24,934 nucleotides of DNA from a virus, in the IMG/VR virus record IMGVR_UViG_3300009408_000105, positions 1 through 24,934 of that record. The stretch is one strand, 5' to 3'. The position numbers and the translations under genes are program-made. The notes under the pieces were generated by a model. It searched no databases and was not told where the DNA came from. It worked only from the letters and a program-made list of their open reading frames with translations. Positions 12,652 to 20,074 of the stretch are shown here, piece after piece. Positions within the stretch are counted from its first letter, which is position 1. Each line of letters begins with the position of its first letter.

Positions 12652-12956
12652 CTTAAACGCCCTCCCGCTTCTTTTTTACTGCCGCCACAACCTCCACAAC
12701 CTGTGCCGGGTGGAGCGTTCTTTGATTTTTCCTCTTCAATAACCGAAAGTCTATTCATATCTTCAATAAACCTCAGATAAGCCTCTAATGGAGCAAGGCC
12801 GGGATACTTCACTATGGCCACCTTTAACATCCCGACTTTCTGCGCGAACTCGCCCATGGAAAGAATCGGAGTATTTTCTGCCTTACATTTTAGCTTAAAC
12901 TCCTCGTAATCAAAGGGGTTTTCAAGCGAGAGGATTATTTTATGTCGTCTCATCAT
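12648..12956 (-). CDS. Small hypothetical protein with C-terminal CGGCGG motif
   Basis: 102 residues from ATG 12956, which overlaps the preceding stop (ATGA); GGAG lies 6-7 nt upstream. A TTG at 12962 is the other option and fits the ribosome binding site less well. Residues 1-78 look helical and mixed-charge (MMRRHKIILSLENPFDYEEF at the start). The tail is Gly/Lys/Cys-rich, with GTGCGGCGGSKK giving a CxxC that could bind metal. Family not recognised. Coupled at both ends, it is translated between the Cys-rich Ig-like gene and the CxxC membrane protein, so three consecutive genes encode Cys pairs. Confidence 0.6.
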   Translation of the reverse strand: MMRRHKIILSLENPFDYEEFKLKCKAENTPILSMGEFAQKVGMLKVAIVKYPGLAPLEAYLRFIEDMNRLSVIEEEKSKNAPPGTGCGGCGGSKKEAGGRLR

Positions 12957-14017
12957 GGGCAACTCCAGTTATAGACTCTCTTTGACACGATAACATGGCA
13001 AAATCCATATTTTCCGTCTGGAGGGAGACAGGTGTCGCATAAAGAACTAAGCACGGCGATAGCATCTGCATCGTTACAAGCCGAAGGGCATCCGTACGCA
13101 TCCCCACAAGGCGTTCCACAAGACGCAAATTGCCCGTTAAGGTTTATCTCTACCTTTTGCCCATTTGGCAGGATCCGAGTAAACATCGTCGAGGGTATCG
13201 AGCAGTATGCTATGCTTGAAAAAAGCACCCAAACACCTATTGGAAATATGACTGTTTTTGTCGATTGAAGGCCGCAAGCGTCTTCGACTATTAAGGTTCC
13301 AGTGCCACAACACCCTGTAAGATCTTGGACTATCCCATTTGTATCTATCGATCCACAACTCAGTGACCATTTATAGGGTTCCGTTCCACCTGTAACACTA
13401 TAATTTGCTGAAACAAATATAGAATCGGGGCCTGATATAGTTCCAAGTTGCTGTGCTTCTGGCGGATCCACATGAATAATAACATTGGCTTCACCACATT
13501 GATTGGCGCCGGTAAGGTTAATGTCAAATCCGAAACATGAATCGATCCCTGTTACTTCACTCCCTGATGGTGCAGTATATGAAGAACCGGATAAAATCCC
13601 TCTATTTGTGAGATCGCCAACCGAACTCCATAATACGTTTTGCCATGGATTCCCATTGCCATCATGACCGCCTATTGATAAATTAACGCTTTCACCAAAT
13701 TTAACAGTATAAGTAGATGTCCTTGCTCCGTTCACCTCACCATACATGACAGCCCCATTGCAACCATTATCTACCGGTATGATTGGCTGTCCGAGAGGCT
13801 TTTTCTGATTTACATTTTGAGGTTTAAACGCCTCCATGGCATTGTAATCATTGGAATCGCCGTATGGTTTTATGAACTCTGAGTGCTTAGAGAGATTATG
13901 AAAAGGGTCACTGAAATTAGTATTAGCCCTCATCATAGCGGAATAGTCTTTATATTCCGTCTCTGAATTCAATTCCGGTTTCCTTCCGAAATCTCTATTT
14001 ATGGCTTTTTTAGACAT
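12953..14017 (-). CDS. Cys-rich Ig-like virion protein (putative tail-associated)
   Basis: 354 residues. The first 85 or so are polar and Cys-free; the rest holds 16 Cys in beta-rich sequence. Two Ig-like stretches can be seen: about 90-185, with SYTAPSGSEVTG, and about 190-260, with YSVTGGTEPYKWSLSCG, which is like the bacterial Ig folds often placed on phage surfaces. The C-terminal part (about 280-354) has dense Cys pairs (SCGTPCGDAYGCPSAC, LCDTC). The start overlaps the end of the tail hub gene by 8 nt. Ig-like domains on virions often help attach to cells or surface polymers; here that is an inference. Function in the tail or as a decoration is likely from position, but no specific family is assigned. 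Confidence 0.6.
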   Translation of the reverse strand: MSKKAINRDFGRKPELNSETEYKDYSAMMRANTNFSDPFHNLSKHSEFIKPYGDSNDYNAMEAFKPQNVNQKKPLGQPIIPVDNGCNGAVMYGEVNGARTSTYTVKFGESVNLSIGGHDGNGNPWQNVLWSSVGDLTNRGILSGSSYTAPSGSEVTGIDSCFGFDINLTGANQCGEANVIIHVDPPEAQQLGTISGPDSIFVSANYSVTGGTEPYKWSLSCGSIDTNGIVQDLTGCCGTGTLIVEDACGLQSTKTVIFPIGVWVLFSSIAYCSIPSTMFTRILPNGQKVEINLNGQFASCGTPCGDAYGCPSACNDADAIAVLSSLCDTCLPPDGKYGFCHVIVSKRVYNWSCP

Positions 14018-16673
14018 TCGTATCTAAGGCGCCTATTGATAATCCGGTCGAGAGAAGATACATCGACTCACCTGAGTTATTATTCCTCCATCTTATGGAA
14101 AGATGGTCTCCATCGACAACCTGATTGAAACGATGGCGGCGATAAGTATCATTGGTCTGCAATCCCATCATTGATAATAATGATGTGACTGGAAAATCCG
14201 GATTTCCATTTCTTGTAATTTCAAAATCTATATTACCATTTGACCTTGCGGCTACCTGTAAAACCACCTCTCTAAGCCTTAAACGGTTTCCTTCTCCCGA
14301 TAATTCTACGGTCAAATCAGAATCTATAGGGACATTGACATCGTCATTAGTCTGATTGAGTTGATATACATACCCGTCTGCCCCTCCGGCCATCTGAATA
14401 GTAGATACCTTACCTGTATCGGCCTCTGCTTCCACCATACACTCAAGAGATTGCCCGAGTGTATCGAAACTCCACGTCCTGTCAACAAGATCAAACACCG
14501 GGAATATATTTGGTTCTGTTGCGGTCTGACCACTGACAAGCCCGAGCCTCAATACATTTTCGCTCGAATCATGGTTTAACCACATCTTATTTTCATAACC
14601 CTTCCTTAAACTTTCATCACGGGCCGGGTCGAAATAGTTTCTGATGTCATCACTTACAGCAGTAATCGTGCGGCCATCGGTCATCATCACGCCGAATCTT
14701 GACAGCCAGAAGGCCAAAGTCTTTACCTTTTCTTCTGTTCTCGTAGAAGTAATCACGCCTTCAATAACCACAACGGCTTTAGAATTAAGTATCCCTATCT
14801 TTGTAGAGATTACGAGTTTTCCATAATTGGTAGGATTAAACCCTTCAACAAGAGTCGTGCATCCCCCGGCCTCCCCACGCTCTTCCTGCCAAACAAGCAT
14901 TTCATTATAAAACTTACGTATTGCCCTTACCGGGTTGATCCTACCATCACCCATCTCTAATATTCCGAAATCGGATCCGTTAAGTACCATGGGAGCATCA
15001 GTCGCAGAAATGTTTATATACTGAGGAAACTGATCAAATACATATACGGCCCTGTTCTTCCAAGCCTCTACAACAAGTCCTTTCCCGAAAGAGGACATAG
15101 AGTAATATGGCAATACTGTTATCCCGATATTGACTTTTGCACTTAGAGCTTTATCGAACGTCATCCTATACCAATACGCATAGAACGTGGATTCATTGAA
15201 CTGTGTTCTCTCTGGGATTACTGAATTTCTGTCCCATGTAATGAATCCGGATTTTGTAAGCCCGAGTATCGTATCATCACGGGTTCCGACGGCAGTCCAT
15301 CCCGATCCAGTCCATACCTCAAAAGTATTTAACGCTGTTGTATTAGGTCCGAAAGTGATTGTAACGGCGGCGCCTGCGACCTCCGCGACAAGTGTTCCCG
15401 TAGGAAAGAATATTGAATTGGAATTTACGGCAATAATGGTAGCGGTGATGTTATTACTTGCAGAGCCAGAGATTGTAACGCTCTGACCGGCCTCAAAACC
15501 TGCCGATAAGACATCAGCGGCCGCGCGTTTAATATAGTCATCACTCGTACCACCATCATTGAAACTCATATCTGAACCGGTGATGGTAGCATTAACCTTA
15601 TTTGGAGTAGCGCCTGTATTAACATTAACACCGAAGATGGGATCTATTGTGGCGAAATAAACATGATCTCCGGATTTCAACTTGCTTACATCGATGCCTG
15701 TCGAACCATATATCAGGTATGTCTGCAATATTGAACTATACACCTGCGCTTCAATGGCATTGGTAAGTACACCGTTCCATACATTACGAATATCCTGAAA
15801 AGACGCTCCACAAGTGACTTTTGAGATATTTACAGTTGCATCAAGGGCGAGGGTTACCGTGACAATCTTGTACCAGAATCCACTCTGCCCAAATTGGTAA
15901 TTCGGGAGTTCATCCGTAGGCATGGTCCATGACATCGTTCCCGATTTCCCAAGCATAGCCCCCGCAAGGTCTGTAGTGTCTGTGAGGCCCGCAACCGCCA
16001 CATAGGCTGTTCCATTCCAATAATAGATATTTGCCACTGTAATGGCTGTATTCGGTGTCTCCATAGTGAAATTAAACTGTGAGACAGGAACATCGCTCAT
16101 GATAAAAATAGCATTGTTTGCGGTACTAAGCCCCCCTACTTTTCCAAAGGTAGTTGTAAAGTTATCAGTAACTTCATCGGTGTATCTTTCTCCATTGATC
16201 GGTATACGTGGTATTGCGACTGTACTCTTATGTACTATAAACGCCTTTATACGCGCCGTATTACCTAAAAGTAATTGATGTTGACGAACATTATCGGAGA
16301 ATAGAACCATATCGTTAAGGACTGCCCATGACGCGGGTAGGGCCCCGGATACGGCTGATAACACATCAGATCCGAATGTGCCGAGAGATATACCCGGTGG
16401 CAGGGTTGACGCCTCTTGAACAGAGCCATCCGACAACTGTCGGAAGAAGCGGCGTTCGGTTACCTCTCCTTTGGCAGATGAATAAAGCGTCATCGTCTCA
16501 AGGGTAGCGTCGGCTGTGGCGTGAGTGCGTATCTGGCCCTTCCGCTGTTCCATACCGGGATGTCTCTGCCTAAGATTCTTCATAACAGAGAATTTACCCG
16601 AGGGGATAAGGCTTTTTTCCAAAATCGTATTTACTCCGCCCTGAAACGGAGTGGTCTTTATTTGATTAGCCAT
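14010..16673 (-). CDS. Tail hub / stabilisation protein of short-tailed phage type
   Basis: 887 residues, beta-rich. The N terminus (MANQIKTTPFQGGVNTILEK, then VMKNLRQRHPGMEQRKG) and the C-terminal half (FGVMMTDGRTITAVSDDIRN, RHRFNQVVDGDHLSIRWRNN) are in the style of large tail hub or nozzle proteins that follow the adaptor gene, as P22 gp10 and T7 gp12 do; that equivalence is inferred. Two similar modules, about 217-290 and 451-522, flank an Ig-like insert (about 375-441, GFEAGQSVTISGSASNN). The start overlaps the adaptor stop as TAATG, indicating coupled translation. Expected role: close the head-tail channel and form the tail body. A receptor-binding role cannot be excluded. Confidence 0.65.
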   Translation of the reverse strand: MANQIKTTPFQGGVNTILEKSLIPSGKFSVMKNLRQRHPGMEQRKGQIRTHATADATLETMTLYSSAKGEVTERRFFRQLSDGSVQEASTLPPGISLGTFGSDVLSAVSGALPASWAVLNDMVLFSDNVRQHQLLLGNTARIKAFIVHKSTVAIPRIPINGERYTDEVTDNFTTTFGKVGGLSTANNAIFIMSDVPVSQFNFTMETPNTAITVANIYYWNGTAYVAVAGLTDTTDLAGAMLGKSGTMSWTMPTDELPNYQFGQSGFWYKIVTVTLALDATVNISKVTCGASFQDIRNVWNGVLTNAIEAQVYSSILQTYLIYGSTGIDVSKLKSGDHVYFATIDPIFGVNVNTGATPNKVNATITGSDMSFNDGGTSDDYIKRAAADVLSAGFEAGQSVTISGSASNNITATIIAVNSNSIFFPTGTLVAEVAGAAVTITFGPNTTALNTFEVWTGSGWTAVGTRDDTILGLTKSGFITWDRNSVIPERTQFNESTFYAYWYRMTFDKALSAKVNIGITVLPYYSMSSFGKGLVVEAWKNRAVYVFDQFPQYINISATDAPMVLNGSDFGILEMGDGRINPVRAIRKFYNEMLVWQEERGEAGGCTTLVEGFNPTNYGKLVISTKIGILNSKAVVVIEGVITSTRTEEKVKTLAFWLSRFGVMMTDGRTITAVSDDIRNYFDPARDESLRKGYENKMWLNHDSSENVLRLGLVSGQTATEPNIFPVFDLVDRTWSFDTLGQSLECMVEAEADTGKVSTIQMAGGADGYVYQLNQTNDDVNVPIDSDLTVELSGEGNRLRLREVVLQVAARSNGNIDFEITRNGNPDFPVTSLLSMMGLQTNDTYRRHRFNQVVDGDHLSIRWRNNNSGESMYLLSTGLSIGALDTNV

Positions 16674-17518
16674 TATCTCTGCCTATATGCGGGTGCTGAG
16701 AATTCCTCATCGATATATTCCCCGTCATCATCTTTCATAATCTCTTTAAGGGCAATACCGGCCTTTGAATTGAGATAATTCCTCTCTGGTAAGGATAAAG
16801 AATAATCCTCTGAGAGTTCAGCCGCAAGTCGGTAAATGAGAGGGGAAATCCATTGTGTTGGGAAATCGGCATCATTACCGCCAATCACGAAATCTTCGAG
16901 TTTTCTAATGCGCTGATAATGGATCATGTAAGTCCCATCATCAGGAATAGGATATAAGGTCACAGTTTTATTAGCGAGTGTTTTTTCGAGCCAGAATTTA
17001 TGAGGGCGGCCAAACCAATGTTTAAGGCCAATACGGGCATATTCAAGTCTTCCAAGGCTTCCGATGGGAAAGTCGGTATCGTTGAAACGATAGAACATGT
17101 TGTCTATCCCGAGAGTATCGGCGGCCACGGTAAAGTCGGCAATGGATGTATAAGCCGTTGCGTCAACCCATGCCCCCCCACCTGTGCCTGCAAGAGTCCA
17201 ATATGTAGACCACTCGGCCCCCGAGACTGGCTGTGTCGTAGGCGATGACGTATGGGTCTTATGGCATGTATACATATTACCATCGGAACCGAGTACTACT
17301 GACGATGTCTGCAATACCTGTGTAGCCTGTTCAACGGTCCATAATCTTATACCTTTCAATTGTAAATTTTTAACAATGGAGTTGAGAATATCTGCGGCCC
17401 CATCCATCTGAGAGGGGCGTGGTATGTCCCCAAATGATATAGCATGAACTTTCTGTAGAGCCCTGATTATAATATCATCTCTGTTTTCAGTCCAAGTACT
17501 TACTCCACTGGTAGTCAT
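16673..17518 (-). CDS. Head-tail adaptor (P22 gp4 / T7 gp11-like) with inserted module
   Basis: 281 residues; ATG 17518 has AAGGAGA just upstream. The N-terminal helices (RDDIIIRALQKVHAISFGD, then ADILNSIVKNLQLKGIRLW) match the pattern of podovirus adaptors that dock under the portal, and the C terminus returns to helix (PLIYRLAAELSEDYSL). Between residues about 73 and 123 is an insert of another kind: GSDGNMYTCHKTHTSS, TQPVSGAEWSTYWTLAG, then WVDATAY. It resembles small Trp/Tyr-rich carbohydrate-binding-type modules (CBM5/12 style). The gene is first after the terminator-like hairpin and overlaps the hub gene start. The adaptor call rests on position plus helix pattern. Confidence 0.65.
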   Translation of the reverse strand: MTTSGVSTWTENRDDIIIRALQKVHAISFGDIPRPSQMDGAADILNSIVKNLQLKGIRLWTVEQATQVLQTSSVVLGSDGNMYTCHKTHTSSPTTQPVSGAEWSTYWTLAGTGGGAWVDATAYTSIADFTVAADTLGIDNMFYRFNDTDFPIGSLGRLEYARIGLKHWFGRPHKFWLEKTLANKTVTLYPIPDDGTYMIHYQRIRKLEDFVIGGNDADFPTQWISPLIYRLAAELSEDYSLSLPERNYLNSKAGIALKEIMKDDDGEYIDEEFSAPAYRQR

Positions 17519-17530
17519 GATTCTCCTTTT

Positions 17531-17564
17531 AAAAAAGATAGTGGAAGGGGCCGGAGCCCCTCCC
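17531..17564 (-). terminator. Rho-independent terminator-like hairpin after the capsid genes
   Basis: On the minus strand GGGAGGGGC (17564-17556), loop TCCG, then GCCCCTTCC (17551-17543) form a 9-bp stem with one G-T pair, followed after 6 nt by six T (17536-17531). It lies 21 nt past the stop of the small capsid-associated gene and just ahead of the adaptor ribosome binding site. It could lower transcription of downstream genes relative to capsid genes; the gap before the T run may make it partial. Confidence 0.7.
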
Positions 17565-17584
17565 GTGATGTTACTATTTCAGAC

Positions 17585-18007
17585 TTACTTGTCCATAGTA
17601 TAGAAGGCAGTAAGACTGATATTACCAACTACCGCGGCTGTCGCGGGAGCCGCAGATACCGTTATGTCTATGGTATCTTCCGCGGCATAGGTCTTGGGGT
17701 GAGCGCCTACGGCATCCATTCTGCCGATACCACCAACCTGACCTATGGCAGAGCCACTCATGTAATACGCAGGAGCCACGCCATCACCTACATCGTAGGT
17801 CACGGCAGGGACGCCGTTGGTATCAACGTCGTCAGATACGACGATAACATCGAGGACTGTGGCCCCCGCTGGTATCTTAACCATCTGGATGACATCGTTG
17901 AGTGCGAGTGCGGCGGAGAGATTATACTCCCCGGTAACCGTGTTTACGCCGATATTGGCTCTGGGCTGAACACCGGCGGCGGCTTTATCGCTTAAAAGAA
18001 TTGCCAT
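17585..18007 (-). CDS. Small capsid-associated (decoration/head) protein, putative
   Basis: 140 residues; ATG 18007 has AAGGAGGT 8-9 nt upstream. The sequence is beta-rich and small-residue-rich (Ala, Val, Asp, Gly), with almost no charge clusters and no Cys: NTVTGEYNLSAALALNDVIQ, IPAGATVLDVIVVSDDVD, then a C-terminal strand pattern ending in LTAFYTMDK. A small jelly-roll-like protein next to the major capsid gene is commonly a decoration or head-stabilising protein. It lies 35 nt after the capsid gene, upstream of the terminator, so it is likely made in similar high amounts. The role is inferred from position and composition. Confidence 0.6.
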   Translation of the reverse strand: MAILLSDKAAAGVQPRANIGVNTVTGEYNLSAALALNDVIQMVKIPAGATVLDVIVVSDDVDTNGVPAVTYDVGDGVAPAYYMSGSAIGQVGGIGRMDAVGAHPKTYAAEDTIDITVSAAPATAAVVGNISLTAFYTMDK

Positions 18008-18042
18008 GTTAAATTACCTCCTTGATTTTTTTTGTAACGCTA

Positions 18043-19038
18043 TTAAGCGTCGCTGACCTGCGTTCTCGCCACATGGACGGCCATAGAGCCATAATCCTTG
18101 GAATTAAAGGCAGGTTTTGCGCATTTGGCGGTAAGAGACCACCCGAAGCCATGCTCCTCATCATAATCGAAGGTCTTGCTTACAGTCTTGGGTCTCTGGC
18201 CCCATGCCCACACAAGAGACTGGGCCCCAAGCAAGGCACACTTAGCCCCGGGGACGTTACCGGCGGCTCCAAATGTAGTGAGGATAGGAACGTTCTCATG
18301 TTCGTGTACCACAACACCATCCCAGATAGCCTCAGCTCCCGTAAAGATAGGGTTGTCTTTGCCTCTGGTAAGCGCATCGCGCCGGGCCTGTGCGAAGGTA
18401 GCATCCTGTTTAAGATCAAACATCACGTCAGGATGGACAAGGAGGACGAAGTAAGTCTTTCCGCCTATCCTTACCGGCCTAAGTGGAGTCTGCGACCTAT
18501 TACCACCTGTAAGCGCCCATACACGAGCCCTTGAGATAAGCGCAGGAGTTATCTTATCAGCGGCGGCTATGTTAGCGTCTGCCGTAGCAGTACCACCATA
18601 GAATATCTTGGTGGGAGCGACAGCAAGAGCATCGAAACAGAGCTGATCCATTTTTTCACCGCCCCAATCCTGCAAGGCATCCCTGCTCTCAAGGTCGATA
18701 GAGAACATAGCTCTCTGGCGATCGAGGTCTCCCGAGTCTCTAACGGCATGACGATAGCGCTCAAGCGAGATTGAGAAATCATGCGTTACGAGTTTCTCTT
18801 CGTTGCCTTCGAGTATCTGCCCCGAGGTAACACCGTTGCCGGTAAGTCTCATCCTGATACCAAAGGTAATGGTATCGCCTTTAGACTTAACGAGATTGGT
18901 CTTCACATGGACTATCGAACTTGAAGAATTGCCCATGAACCTTGAAAAATATGAGGTCTTTTTGGTATCCCGGAACAATTTTTCGTCCCAGACCTTTTTC
19001 GTTAGTGGATTGTTTGTAGCAAATGAAGTCTTTGCCAT
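18043..19038 (-). CDS. Major capsid protein, N4-gp56 / DUF4043 family
   Basis: 331 residues; ATG 19038 follows AAAGGAGG with about 10 nt spacing. The family pattern is clear: an N-terminal WDEKLFRDTKKTSYFSRFMG segment, ITFGIRMRLTGNGV, LEGNEEKLVTHDFSISLERY, then RHAVRDSGDLDRQR and LQDWGGEKMD. This combination is what I know from N4-gp56-type (DUF4043) HK97-fold major capsid proteins. Length is typical. It follows the scaffold gene by 16 nt and precedes the small capsid-associated gene, the usual order. Many copies would assemble the procapsid shell around the scaffold. A prominent ribosome binding site and the downstream terminator fit high expression. Confidence 0.85.
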   Translation of the reverse strand: MAKTSFATNNPLTKKVWDEKLFRDTKKTSYFSRFMGNSSSSIVHVKTNLVKSKGDTITFGIRMRLTGNGVTSGQILEGNEEKLVTHDFSISLERYRHAVRDSGDLDRQRAMFSIDLESRDALQDWGGEKMDQLCFDALAVAPTKIFYGGTATADANIAAADKITPALISRARVWALTGGNRSQTPLRPVRIGGKTYFVLLVHPDVMFDLKQDATFAQARRDALTRGKDNPIFTGAEAIWDGVVVHEHENVPILTTFGAAGNVPGAKCALLGAQSLVWAWGQRPKTVSKTFDYDEEHGFGWSLTAKCAKPAFNSKDYGSMAVHVARTQVSDA

Positions 19039-19054
19039 GGTCTTTTAACCTCCT

Positions 19055-20002
19055 TTACTGTGCCTTTTTTAAAAAATCTTCCAATTCAGCATCAGACATA
19101 TTAGAGACCTGAGAGGTTGTGAGTTCTTTGGCCTGACCACGAGGCGACGGGGGTGTTTTCCCATTAAGGGACCCTATATTGCCATCTGCATTAACCATTT
19201 TATTCAGTTGCGCTTCGGAGTTGTCTGGATTTACTCCGCCATTTTCCATGGAATTTAACGATCTCTTCAATTCGGCCCTCTTGGCGTACTGAATCAGGAT
19301 ATTTGGATCCGAAGACCCGTAAGGATCTGCCTTAAAAGAGGAGATGTTTTCCTCACTATATCCATCTTCCTTAGCCAATACTGCCATGTCATCAAGGAGA
19401 TCATCAATGTTTGGCACGTATTCTTTAACGAAACGCTTTGATTGCTCAATCTGAATCAGATGTGCGTTATCGTTATTGACTTTCTGCGCCTCGCGCTCCT
19501 GTAAAATCTGATTAACTCTACGGTCTATGGCCGCTTGCGGATTATCGAAGTAATCTTCTTCGCTGGCATCACCCATAGCATCATCAGCCTCAGATACTCC
19601 CTTATTTTCTACGGGCTGTTGCTGTTGATTCTGAAGTAAAAATGCCTGTAAATCCGTAACCGATTTTCTCAGTTCTCCTATTTCATTAGACTGTCGCTGG
19701 ATGAAAGCCTCTTTATCCTGTAGTTGTTTAATGACATCAGCATTATCGGTTGAATCAGGTATGTTTTTCAAATCGGAAGGTTTCGAGCCTTCTTTTTCTT
19801 CTTCCTTCCCTTTATCAACCTCATTACCTTTATCCTCGTCTTCTACAGGGGCTTTATCCTCTTCGTGAGGATGAGTATCGTCATCTTTCTCGGATGAATC
19901 TTCTTCAAGCAATTTTTCGAGTTCATCGTCTTCGAGTTCAGATGGATCGACAGTATTCTCTTCCTCTTTCTCTTCTTCTTTATTTTCGTCAGTTGTTAAC
20001 AT
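19055..20002 (-). CDS. Scaffolding protein, acidic coiled-coil
   Basis: 315 residues. The first 75 or so are extremely acidic (runs of Glu/Asp). A coiled-coil-like helix follows (about 90-125, IKQLQDKEAFIQRQSNEIGE and on), then a Gln tract, then another helical part (about 155-255). The C terminus is a short helix, MSDAELEDFLKKAQ, of the kind scaffolds use to bind the coat. Gene order portal-scaffold-capsid supports the call; scaffolds vary too much in sequence for motif proof. AAGGAG lies upstream of ATG 20002. No protease motif was seen, so the scaffold is probably not a protease fusion. Confidence 0.75.
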   Translation of the reverse strand: MLTTDENKEEEKEEENTVDPSELEDDELEKLLEEDSSEKDDDTHPHEEDKAPVEDEDKGNEVDKGKEEEKEGSKPSDLKNIPDSTDNADVIKQLQDKEAFIQRQSNEIGELRKSVTDLQAFLLQNQQQQPVENKGVSEADDAMGDASEEDYFDNPQAAIDRRVNQILQEREAQKVNNDNAHLIQIEQSKRFVKEYVPNIDDLLDDMAVLAKEDGYSEENISSFKADPYGSSDPNILIQYAKRAELKRSLNSMENGGVNPDNSEAQLNKMVNADGNIGSLNGKTPPSPRGQAKELTTSQVSNMSDAELEDFLKKAQ

Positions 20003-20074
20003 TGAACATCTCCTTGGGTGCTATTAAGCAGTATTCCCGTATTTGTGTCGGCGCCGTAGCGGTTTCCCGACCTG

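Noticed and set aside
19063-19076. TTTTTTAAAAAA near the end of the scaffold gene as a terminator
   Set aside because: It is an AT palindrome inside codons for the last residues of the scaffold, with no GC stem.
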